DNA from: M10-OD1-4 sp038061695
Lineage (GTDB): Bacteria > Patescibacteriota > Minisyncoccia > GWC2-36-17 > M10-OD1-4
DNA: 20,900 bases
Direction: 5' to 3'
Assembly: GCA_038061695.1 (NCBI GenBank)
Contig: JBBTYT010000017.1
Coordinates: forward strand, 1 to 20,900
The notes beneath the pieces were generated by a model. It saw only the letters and a list, made by a program, of their open reading frames with translations, had not been told where the DNA came from and ran no database searches. Below, in pieces: positions 1-7,486 of the stretch (position 1 is its first letter; every line of letters begins with the position of its first letter). Both the position numbers and the translations under genes were made by a program.

Positions 1-2
1 AC

Positions 3-104
3 AATAGATCTAGTAGTAAACGACGGCGTAACAACCCAAAGATTTCCGATGACGACAGATACCACAGCGACAACGACTCTAAAGAAAAGAGAGAGGGTTT
101 TTGA
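3..104 (+). CDS. C-terminal tail of an unidentified protein (5' end outside window)
   Basis: This frame is open from the window edge to a TGA at 102-104 and encodes about 33 residues. They are rich in Ser, Arg, Lys and Asp: an SSSKRRR run, then DDD, then SKEKREG. Such a disordered, highly charged tail is common at the end of RNA-binding proteins such as DEAD-box helicases, but nothing of the core is visible, so the family is a guess. The frame is preferred over frame 1, which reads through to about 141 with an odd Thr-rich composition, because its stop falls within a good terminator hairpin. Its AGA, AGT and AAT codons also match the rest of the window. Confidence 0.4.
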   Translation, partial: NRSSSKRRRNNPKISDDDRYHSDNDSKEKREGF

Positions 105-122
105 CACCCTAAGTATTTTTTT
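94..122 (+). terminator. Intrinsic terminator after the first partial gene
   Basis: A 5-bp perfect stem (AGGGT at 94-98 with ACCCT at 106-110) encloses a 7-base loop. It is followed within six bases by a run of seven T (116-122). The stop codon of the preceding frame lies in the loop. This separates the upstream gene from ileS. Confidence 0.6.
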
Positions 123-137
123 AAAGATTCAATCTAA

Positions 138-166
138 TTGATTTTTATCTTCTTTTTAGATAGTAT
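138..166 (+). promoter_or_regulatory. Possible sigma-70-type promoter for ileS
   Basis: TTGATT at 138-143 and TAGTAT at 161-166 are separated by 17 bases and lie about 28 bases before the ileS ATG. A second -10-like hexamer, CATAAT, is at 175-180. The region is AT-rich, so chance matches are easy. No T-box-like leader is visible, since the gap is too short for one. Confidence 0.35.
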
Positions 167-193
167 TAGTTTATCATAATAAATTTAAGTTAT

Positions 194-3100
194 ATGAAAA
201 AAGAGGAAATACAAAAATCAATACTTGTTAGAGAAGTTGGAAAAACAGCTCGGATAGAAGAGGATATTTTAGAGTTTTGGAAAAAAAATAAGATATTTGA
301 AATATCTTTAAAGAAAAAATCTTTAAAAGGAGATTATGTTTTTTATGATGGCCCTCCTTTTGCCACAGGCTTACCGCATTACGGGCATGTTTTGGCAAGT
401 GTTATAAAAGATGTGATTCCAAGATATAAAACAATGCAAGGTTATAATGTGCCACGTCGTTGGGGTTGGGATTGCCACGGTTTGCCAATAGAAAACTTGA
501 TAGAAAAAGAGCTTAATCTTAAAACAAAGAAAGATATAGAGGATATTGGAATTGAAAAATTCAATACTGCCGCAAAAAACTCTGTTCTTGCTTACGCGGA
601 TGAATGGAAGAAATTTATTCCCAGAATAGGCAGATGGGTTAATATGGAGAGTGATTATAAGACAATGGATGTTGAATATATGGAGTCCGTGTGGTGGGTT
701 TTTAAAGAGCTTTATGAAAAAGGTTTTATATATGATGGATATAAATCAATGCATATCTGTCCGAGATGCGAAACTACGCTTGCGAATTTTGAAGTAAATC
801 TTGGATATAAAAATATAACCGATATATCCACGACTGTAAAGTTTGAACTTGAAGACGAGCCAAATACTTTTATTTTAGCATGGACTACCACTCCTTGGAC
901 TCTGCCTGGAAATGTTGCTTTAGCGGTTGGAGAGAATATTGAATATGTGAAGGCGATTATTTTGCCTGAGGCGGATTTTGCAAATAAAGAAGGTTTTCCT
1001 GTAGATGTAGATAAGAAAGAATATATTATCTTTGCTAAAAAGTTTTTAAGTGGACAGACTTCAAATGGTGAATATGTATTTAATGGAAAAGCTATTAAAA
1101 TAGAAAAAGAGTTTAATGGAAAAGATTTAATCGGCAGAAAATATAAACCAGTTTTTGATTATTACTATAATGATAAAAAATTAGAGAATAGAGAAAATGG
1201 ATGGAAGATATATGGAGCAGATTTTGTAACGACTGAAGAAGGTACGGGAGTTGTTCATATAGCACCGGCTTTTGGCGAGGATGATATGAATTTAGGCAAA
1301 AAAGAGAATTTACCTTTCATTCAACATGTTGGTATGGATGGAAGATTTAAACTAGAGGTGGGAGACTTTCCAAAAATGTCCGTTAAGCCGAAAGAGAATA
1401 GTCAATTAACTGACATTGAAATAATAAAGTGGCTTGCTCATAATGGAAAACTTTTTTCAAAAGAAAAAATTCTTCATTCATATTCTCATTGTTGGAGATG
1501 CGACACCCCGCTTTTAAATTACGCGGCATCTTCATGGTTTGTTGAGATTGAAAAGATAAAAGAGAGACTTGTGAAGAATAATCAAAGTGTGAATTGGGTT
1601 CCGGAGCATATAAAAGAGGGACGTTTTGGTAAGTGGCTTTTAGGTGCTCGCGATTGGGCAATATCTCGTTCGCGTTTTTGGGGTACACCATTGCCTGTTT
1701 GGAAGTGCGAAAATTGTAAAGAAGTAGATATACTGGGTTCTATCTCCGACATTGCAAAAAGAAGTCATTTTAATAATAAGTATATTATAATGCGTCATGG
1801 AGAGGCGGAGTTTAATAGAAAAAATATAGTTGCTTCTTCAAATAAGCATAAAAACAATTTAACAAAAAAAGGAATTTCTGATGTTAAAAAAACAGCAAAA
1901 TCTTTAAAAGGGATTGATTTTATAATAACCTCGCCTTTCAGAAGAACATTGGAGACCGCTGAATTGGTTGCAAAAGAGCTTGGTATTAAAAAAAATAATG
2001 TGATAAAAGAACCTTTATTGGCAGAGATAAATACGGGAATTTTTGACGGACATCCTTCCGATGATTACCACTCTTATTTTAATGGAGGCAAGGTGCCAAC
2101 TACTACAAAAGAATATTTTTCTTCTATTTTGATGAAGTTTGATAAAAAACCTCCAAAGGGCGAATCTCTAAAAGATTTGAAAAAACGAATGCACTCTGTG
2201 ATAGTGAGGCTGGAGAAAAAATATAAAGGAAAAAATATTCTTATAGTTTCTCACGAATATTCTTTGTGGATGCTTGAAACAGCGCTTTTTGGATGGAATA
2301 ATAAAAAGTCTGCTGATAAAAAGGCCAAGATGAGAGATCCTGACTATATAAAAACAGCAGAGGCAAGAAAGATAAATACAGGGAAACTTCCTTTAAATAA
2401 AAATGGTGATCTTGATTTACATAGACCTTATATTGATGATATAAAGATAGACTGTAAAAAATGCGATAAAAAAATGAATAGAATAGAAGAAGTTTTTGAT
2501 TGCTGGTTTGAGTCAGGCTCAATGCCTTACGGGCAAGCTCATTATCCGTTTGAAAATAAAAAGAAATTTGATGAAAATTTTCCAGCAGAGTTTATTGCTG
2601 AGGGGATAGATCAAACAAGAGGTTGGTTCTATACATTATTGGCGCTTTCAACCGCGCTTTTTGGCAAGACGGCTTATAAAAATGTGATAGTTAATGGTGT
2701 AATTCTTGCTGAAGATGGACAAAAAATCTCAAAGAAATTGAAAAATTATCCTGATCCGATGGATCTTATCAATAAATATGGCGCAGATGCGATGCGTTAT
2801 TATTTGCTCTCCTCCCCAGTTGTTTCAGGAGAGAGCTTTAATTTTTCAGAAAAAGGCGTTGATGAAGTTCATAAAAAAATAATAATACGTCTTTTAAATG
2901 TTTTTAATTTTTTTGAGATATATGCCGATGATATAAAGCAAAGCTCAAAAAAAATATCGGATAATGTTTTGGATGAGTGGATAGTGATAGAGTTTGAAAA
3001 TATGAAAGATCAGATAATAAATTCAATGGAGTTATATGAACTTAATAAAGCTGTTCGTCCGCTGGATAAATTCATTGAAGATTTTTCAACTTGGTATTTA

Positions 3101-3799
3101 AGACGCTCAAGAGATAGATTTAAAAAAGATGGTAAGGAAAAAGAAAATGCGATAATAACAATGAGATATATTCTTCTGGAATTGTCCAAAGTAATGGCGC
3201 CGTTTACGCCTTTTATTTCCGAATATATATATCAAAAGTTAAGTGGAGGTGAAAAAAGCGTCCATTTGGAATCTTATCCAAAAATCGCAAAGATTCGGAA
3301 TCAGGATCTTTCAAGAGAGATGTCTGAAGTAAGAAAAATAGTAAGCGAAGCTCTGGAGCAAAGGGCAAAATTAGGCATAAAAGTAAGGCAACCTCTTAAA
3401 GAATTAAGAATTAAAAATGATGAATTAAGAATAAAATCAGGATTGTTGGAATTAATAAAGGATGAGATAAATGTAAAAAAAGTGACTTTTAATAAAGGTA
3501 TTTTAGAAAATGTTGAGCTGGATACGGATATCACTCAAGAGTTAAAGCTTGAAGGAATGTTAAGGGATTTAATAAGAAATATTCAAGAAGAGAGGAAAAA
3601 TAAAGGATTAACTAAAAGCGATTTTATCAAGATTATTTTTAAGGAAACATCATTTATTTCTGAGTTGGTAAAGAAGTACAGTCAAGAGATAAAAATAGAA
3701 ACTATAACTAAAGAAATAGAGCTTGTTTCAGATATTGAGTCGGCAAAAGAGATGAAAGTAGCCGAAGAGATTGTCATCTTTGTTATCGCAACCAGTTAA
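194..3799 (+). CDS. ileS: Isoleucyl-tRNA synthetase, type 2, with an inserted histidine-phosphatase domain
   Basis: The enzyme charges tRNA-Ile with isoleucine in the cytoplasm. The HIGH box appears as HYGH (residues 62-65) and the KMSKS box as KISKK (844-848), followed by NYPDP, a mark of eukaryote-like type 2 IleRS. The CP1 editing domain carries TTPWTLPGN near 233 and GTGVVHIAPAFGEDD from 350. The tRNA-binding part and a C-terminal extension follow. At 1201 aa it is about 200 residues longer than usual. The excess is residues ~526-738, a complete histidine-phosphatase (phosphoglycerate-mutase-like) domain with RHGE (534-537), SPFRRTLETA (580-), E611 and SHE (H687). It sits between the GSISDI loop and DLHRP (741-745), inside the catalytic domain. 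The ATG at 194 has no Shine-Dalgarno. The synthetase call is certain from motifs; phosphatase activity is inferred from intact residues only. Confidence 0.97.
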   Translation: MKKEEIQKSILVREVGKTARIEEDILEFWKKNKIFEISLKKKSLKGDYVFYDGPPFATGLPHYGHVLASVIKDVIPRYKTMQGYNVPRRWGWDCHGLPIENLIEKELNLKTKKDIEDIGIEKFNTAAKNSVLAYADEWKKFIPRIGRWVNMESDYKTMDVEYMESVWWVFKELYEKGFIYDGYKSMHICPRCETTLANFEVNLGYKNITDISTTVKFELEDEPNTFILAWTTTPWTLPGNVALAVGENIEYVKAIILPEADFANKEGFPVDVDKKEYIIFAKKFLSGQTSNGEYVFNGKAIKIEKEFNGKDLIGRKYKPVFDYYYNDKKLENRENGWKIYGADFVTTEEGTGVVHIAPAFGEDDMNLGKKENLPFIQHVGMDGRFKLEVGDFPKMSVKPKENSQLTDIEIIKWLAHNGKLFSKEKILHSYSHCWRCDTPLLNYAASSWFVEIEKIKERLVKNNQSVNWVPEHIKEGRFGKWLLGARDWAISRSRFWGTPLPVWKCENCKEVDILGSISDIAKRSHFNNKYIIMRHGEAEFNRKNIVASSNKHKNNLTKKGISDVKKTAKSLKGIDFIITSPFRRTLETAELVAKELGIKKNNVIKEPLLAEINTGIFDGHPSDDYHSYFNGGKVPTTTKEYFSSILMKFDKKPPKGESLKDLKKRMHSVIVRLEKKYKGKNILIVSHEYSLWMLETALFGWNNKKSADKKAKMRDPDYIKTAEARKINTGKLPLNKNGDLDLHRPYIDDIKIDCKKCDKKMNRIEEVFDCWFESGSMPYGQAHYPFENKKKFDENFPAEFIAEGIDQTRGWFYTLLALSTALFGKTAYKNVIVNGVILAEDGQKISKKLKNYPDPMDLINKYGADAMRYYLLSSPVVSGESFNFSEKGVDEVHKKIIIRLLNVFNFFEIYADDIKQSSKKISDNVLDEWIVIEFENMKDQIINSMELYELNKAVRPLDKFIEDFSTWYLRRSRDRFKKDGKEKENAIITMRYILLELSKVMAPFTPFISEYIYQKLSGGEKSVHLESYPKIAKIRNQDLSREMSEVRKIVSEALEQRAKLGIKVRQPLKELRIKNDELRIKSGLLELIKDEINVKKVTFNKGILENVELDTDITQELKLEGMLRDLIRNIQEERKNKGLTKSDFIKIIFKETSFISELVKKYSQEIKIETITKEIELVSDIESAKEMKVAEEIVIFVIATS
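3401..3442 (+). repeat. Imperfect 21-bp tandem duplication inside ileS
   Basis: Two adjacent 21-base units both begin GAATTAAGAAT (3401-3411 and 3422-3432) and then diverge. They encode the tandem peptides ELRIKND and ELRIKSG in the C-terminal part of the synthetase, just after the conserved VRQPL segment. The reading frame is kept. Confidence 0.55.
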
Positions 3800-3800
3800 G

Positions 3801-4370
3801 ATGTATCCAACACTTGGTATTATTATAAAAAAACAGGATAAAGGAGAAAATGATAAGATTGTAACTCTACTCACAAAAGAGTATGGCAAGCTGGATTTGA
3901 TAGCAAGGGGGGTTAGAAAAAATAAATCAAAACTCGCTAGCCATACAGAGCTTTTTTCTTTATCAGAGATTGGCTTTGTTTTGGGTAAAGGAAAGTCTGT
4001 TTTGGTATCTGCTTGCGAGATCAATGTTTTTGTCTGTATTAAGAGTAATTCGGAGAAGTTAAAAACAGCCGATTGTATAGCGGATCTTGTCTGTAAATAT
4101 ATTTTACAAGATAATGGTGATGAAAATATATTTAATTTAGTCAATCAAGCTTTTTCATATATGAATGAAAAAGAATTTTCTTCTTTGGAGATGGAATATT
4201 TTTTAAGATATTTTGAGTTTAAATTTTTAGCTACATTAGGATATCAACCACAAGAAAAAGATATTACTTTTTTTTTCTCACCAGAAAATAAGGTAATAAA
4301 CAGAAAAAAACTGAGGGATATAAGATTAATTTTATCAAGATATTTTAAAAATATCTTTAATGAAGTATAA
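3801..4370 (+). CDS. recO: DNA repair protein RecO, short form
   Basis: RecO helps load RecA onto SSB-coated single-stranded DNA in the RecFOR recombination-repair pathway. The N-terminus (MYPTLGIIIKKQDKGE, then VTLLTKEYGKLDLIARGVRK) matches the OB-fold start of the family. The ATG at 3801 is chosen because it gives this canonical start directly after the ileS stop at 3797-3799; an in-frame ATG at 3771 would overlap ileS and add ten unlikely residues. The protein is 189 aa, shorter than the usual ~240, and has no C-terminal CxxC zinc motif, so the C-terminal domain is reduced. It is probably co-transcribed with ileS. A TATAAT overlaps its stop codon (4366-4371) and may serve the next gene. 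Confidence 0.85.
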   Translation: MYPTLGIIIKKQDKGENDKIVTLLTKEYGKLDLIARGVRKNKSKLASHTELFSLSEIGFVLGKGKSVLVSACEINVFVCIKSNSEKLKTADCIADLVCKYILQDNGDENIFNLVNQAFSYMNEKEFSSLEMEYFLRYFEFKFLATLGYQPQEKDITFFFSPENKVINRKKLRDIRLILSRYFKNIFNEV

Positions 4371-4403
4371 TGAAATTATATATAAATAAATTTTTTGTAT
4401 TTT

Positions 4404-6284
4404 ATGGCAAATAATGATCTTGAAAAATTAGAGAAGAAAGTTTTAAGTAGAAAGTGGGGTGAAAGCAAGCAGATGCCGGAGTATGAGGTTTATAAAGAGA
4501 GTGATCTGTCTGCAAAGAAGCTTGGATGGAATGAGGGTGGTGGAAAAAGAATTATTGGTAAGAGCTTTAAATCATTTAAAATGCTTTGGGTTTTGCTTCT
4601 TTCGTTAATTTTTTCAGGGGCTATTTATTTTTATTACTCTTCTTCACCAATCTTTAATCAGAAAAGCATAAAAATGTATATTACCGGGCCAAGTTCTGTT
4701 TCATCAGGAGAAGCTGTGTCTTATAAGGTATCATATCGTAATGATTCAAATGTTATTTTGAATGATGTTAATCTATCTTTTGAATGGCCGGCGGGTTCAG
4801 TATTTGAAGGAGCAGAATATTTTAAGCCTGTAAAAATAGAAAAGAAAATAGGACTTTTAATGCCTAATCAAGAAAAAGTATTGATATTAGATGGCAGAAT
4901 ATATGGTGAAAAAGATGCTGTCAAACATATTAAAGTTGATTTAAAATACATTCCTGCCGAATTGGGAGAGCCATATATACTATCTGAAGAGTTCGTTACT
5001 AGTATTGGAACAGTGCCTATATTTTTAAATATTACAATTCCTAAGCAGGTTGTTGCCGATAAGGAGTCTGAAATGCTGATTGAGTATGTAAATGATTCGG
5101 ATGCCTCATTTTCCAATATGGAGATAAGAGCACAATATTCTTCAGGTTTTATTTTTGCCTCAAGTAATCCAAATCCTGCTAAATCAAATAATTTATGGCA
5201 ACTCGGGACTATTTTAGGCAATGAAAGCGGATTTGTAACCATAAGAGGAAAGTTTAATGGTTTGGAGGCGGAAAATCAACTCATATCTTTTGATATTGGT
5301 CAGGCTGAACCAAATGGTGACGGATTTTCATCATTCGCTAGCGCAATAGCAGAAACACGATTAGCTTCGTCTGCCCTTTTAGTATTTCAGACAGTAAATG
5401 GATCGCGAGATGCATCTGCTAATTTTGGAGACACATTGACATATAAAATTTCTTATAGAAATACAACAGATACCCAAATATCAAATGTGATAATGTTTGT
5501 TCAACTTGAAGACAAACTCCTTGATCTTAAAACTTTAAGTATTCCATGGGGATCTTTCGATGGCAGGACAAATTCAATTATTTGGAATCAATCTGGAGTG
5601 CCAGAATTATCAGTTTTAGATCCAGGTGAAGAGGGTTCAGTGACTTTTTCAGTAAGAGTTAATCAGAATTTTACTCCTAAATCAGTTTTAGATAAGAATT
5701 TAAAAATTAAATCTTCTGCACAGATAGCTTCCGGATCTCTTCCTGAAAATCTATCAGGACTTCCAGTTGAAGACGAAGATACACTTTATGTGAAATTACA
5801 AACATCTTTAGGATTTAATGCAACAGGTTATTATGATGATGGACAAATAGGAAATTTTGGTTCACTTCCGCCTATGGTAGGCTCAGAGACATCATATGCT
5901 ATATCTTGGCAAGTGGTGAATACTATAAATGATGTTAAAGATGCAGTTATAACAGCATCTTTGCCATTGAATGTAAAATGGACAGGTTTAGTTTATCCTA
6001 AAGATGCTGATATATCTTATGATAAAGATAAAGGTGTTGTGACTTGGAAGCCGGGTATTATATTTGCAGGCTCTGGATTTATTGTCCCTTCCCAAAGAGT
6101 TGATTTTCAGGTATCATTTTTACCAGCTATAGCTCATGTTGGACAACAATTTAAGTTAATATCAGAGTCCACTTTTAATGGAGTAGATGCTTTTACAAAT
6201 AAAGAGATAAATAGAATTTCTTCATTAATTGATTCATCTCTTAAGGGAATTATTAAGTCTGATAACTCAAGAGTTATTCAATAG
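4404..6284 (+). CDS. Single-pass membrane protein with repeated DUF11-like beta-sandwich domains
   Basis: The function is unknown. A charged cytoplasmic N-terminus of about 59 residues (MANNDLEKLEKK...) precedes one transmembrane helix (residues ~60-79, MLWVLLLSLIFSGAIYFYY). The remaining ~545 residues should lie outside the membrane. This part shows four repeats starting near residues 91, 206, 325 and 463. Each has the pattern of a short strand, then G..VSYKVSYRN or LTYKISYRN, typical of DUF11/CARDB-like Ig-fold surface domains. No enzyme motif or C-terminal sorting signal is seen. The ATG at 4404 is preferred over a TTG at 4395 that adds three residues. A role in cell-surface architecture or adhesion is inference from the topology. 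Confidence 0.75.
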   Translation: MANNDLEKLEKKVLSRKWGESKQMPEYEVYKESDLSAKKLGWNEGGGKRIIGKSFKSFKMLWVLLLSLIFSGAIYFYYSSSPIFNQKSIKMYITGPSSVSSGEAVSYKVSYRNDSNVILNDVNLSFEWPAGSVFEGAEYFKPVKIEKKIGLLMPNQEKVLILDGRIYGEKDAVKHIKVDLKYIPAELGEPYILSEEFVTSIGTVPIFLNITIPKQVVADKESEMLIEYVNDSDASFSNMEIRAQYSSGFIFASSNPNPAKSNNLWQLGTILGNESGFVTIRGKFNGLEAENQLISFDIGQAEPNGDGFSSFASAIAETRLASSALLVFQTVNGSRDASANFGDTLTYKISYRNTTDTQISNVIMFVQLEDKLLDLKTLSIPWGSFDGRTNSIIWNQSGVPELSVLDPGEEGSVTFSVRVNQNFTPKSVLDKNLKIKSSAQIASGSLPENLSGLPVEDEDTLYVKLQTSLGFNATGYYDDGQIGNFGSLPPMVGSETSYAISWQVVNTINDVKDAVITASLPLNVKWTGLVYPKDADISYDKDKGVVTWKPGIIFAGSGFIVPSQRVDFQVSFLPAIAHVGQQFKLISESTFNGVDAFTNKEINRISSLIDSSLKGIIKSDNSRVIQ

Positions 6285-6310
6285 ACTTGTCTCACAATAA
6301 CCTTTTTTAT

Positions 6311-6372
6311 GACTCGGCTAAAGTCTCGCTGTGGAAGGCTACAATTTCCAAATAACGTTTACGAAAGTTATT
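6311..6372. other. Three consecutive short hairpins in the gap before the kinase-like gene
   Basis: The 162-base gap 6285-6446 contains three adjacent inverted repeats: GACT/AGTC (6311-6314, 6322-6325), TGGAA/TTCCA (6332-6336, 6346-6350) and AATAAC/GTTATT (6351-6356, 6367-6372). The first two loops share GGCTA. The strip is less AT-rich than the gene flanks. AGACTT at 6283-6288 could alternatively pair with AAGTCT at 6321-6326. No U-run directly follows, so it is not a simple terminator. It could be a 3' UTR structure or a small RNA. No known RNA family was recognised. Confidence 0.35.
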
Positions 6373-6410
6373 AAGCGGTAGATCTAATGAAATTTTTAAA
6401 GTATAATAAA

Positions 6411-6440
6411 TTGGATTTTTTAATTTTTAGTTGATATAAT
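6411..6440 (+). promoter_or_regulatory. Promoter placing the start site at or next to the ATG
   Basis: TTGGAT (6411-6416) and a perfect TATAAT (6435-6440) are separated by 18 bases. The ATG of the downstream gene is at 6447, six bases after the -10 box, so transcription would begin at about the A of ATG and give a leaderless mRNA. No Shine-Dalgarno is present, which fits. Confidence 0.5.
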
Positions 6441-6446
6441 CTTGAA

Positions 6447-7409
6447 ATGGAAGACACGATAAAAAAATATTTTCAAGATAAGTTTAGAAGCGGTGGCAAT
6501 GTTTTTAGCGTAGAATTTTTAACGAATGGCAATAGTAGTAATCATTTAAATTATAAAGTTACCACATCTTCGGGTTTATATGTGGCAAGAATAACAAAGC
6601 CTGGAGATTTGCTTAGCTATTCAAATTTAGCAGATGAGTACACTATCTTAAAAATGGTTGAAGACTTTTATATTGGTCCACACGCTGTAAGTATTGATCT
6701 TGAGTATTTTGATAGCCCTATTTTGATTGAGGAGTATATTGACGGCATTTCTTTTGCTGAATTAAAAAGTCCTGACGAGGAAATTTTTAAAAATGTTATT
6801 AGCTTATTAAATCAGACAAGCAAAGTAAACATTCGTTCAGAGCAGTTTCCTTTTAAATGTACATATACTACATATAAGACGAATTTCAAAGTGTGGGATT
6901 TTCGTATGAAAGAAATTGAGAAACTATTGGGGGAAGATCATTTTATTATTCAAGAGTTTAGAGTTATTTTAAAAAAAGCCGAAGATATTCTTAAAGAGAA
7001 AGACGGTCTGCTTCAAAACTCTCAAAAAGAATTTATTTATAATGATGTGCATCCAGGAAATATTTTTTGGATGAATAAAGAAAAGAAGGCAAAGTTTATA
7101 GATTGGCAAAAGGTGAGTCTTGGCGATCCAACATTTATGATTGCACTTTTTGCTAGACGGTTTAATTATATATGGAATGAAGAAAAGGCGTCATTTTCAA
7201 ATAGAGTATTAGAGTTTTATTCAAAGGAGAAACAAATAAATAATATTGAGGAGTTATTTTACGCACGATGTCTGGAAAGAGCGGTATCAGATATGATTTG
7301 GATTGTGTGGGCAGATATAAAAAATGGCGTGAAGCCTAAAATATCTATCATTGAAGAAAATAAATATTATTCTGAAGCGTGCTTGCTAATATCTAAAATA
7401 TTTAAATGA
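6447..7409 (+). CDS. APH/choline-kinase-like phosphotransferase family protein
   Basis: This 320-aa protein has the fold signature of the aminoglycoside/choline phosphotransferase group. An N-lobe with NHLNYKVTTSSGLYVARIT ends in a likely ATP-binding strand. LIEEYIDG (hinge-like) follows. The catalytic loop YNDVHPGN (residues 198-205) and the metal-binding FIDWQ (Asp at 219) come next. The usual catalytic loop is HxD; here the His is Tyr198 while Asp200 and Asn205 are kept. The substrate cannot be read from sequence: a small molecule such as choline, a sugar or an amino alcohol is more likely than an antibiotic in this context. It appears to be transcribed alone, from its own promoter. Confidence 0.75.
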   Translation: MEDTIKKYFQDKFRSGGNVFSVEFLTNGNSSNHLNYKVTTSSGLYVARITKPGDLLSYSNLADEYTILKMVEDFYIGPHAVSIDLEYFDSPILIEEYIDGISFAELKSPDEEIFKNVISLLNQTSKVNIRSEQFPFKCTYTTYKTNFKVWDFRMKEIEKLLGEDHFIIQEFRVILKKAEDILKEKDGLLQNSQKEFIYNDVHPGNIFWMNKEKKAKFIDWQKVSLGDPTFMIALFARRFNYIWNEEKASFSNRVLEFYSKEKQINNIEELFYARCLERAVSDMIWIVWADIKNGVKPKISIIEENKYYSEACLLISKIFK

Positions 7410-7486
7410 AGATTGAAAAAGTAATGATGATGCGGTAAAGAATGATCATCTGTAAGTCCATTTATTATTTATAAAAAATAAAATAT

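Noticed and set aside
123..193. T-box or other riboswitch leader before ileS
   Set aside because: The space between the terminator and the ATG is only about 70 bases and has no T-box TGGN motif or specifier stem.
3728..4144. 138-aa open frame on the minus strand opposite recO
   Set aside because: It lies opposite a well-supported recO frame, has no recognisable domain, and its composition is that of an antisense shadow.
4868..5242. 124-aa open frame on the minus strand
   Set aside because: It lies fully opposite the DUF11-like gene and has no motif or start signal.
6301..6390. Possible tRNA in the hairpin-rich gap
   Set aside because: There is no T-arm GGTTCRA motif, no 7-bp acceptor stem and no anticodon arm of normal size; the three stems do not form a cloverleaf.
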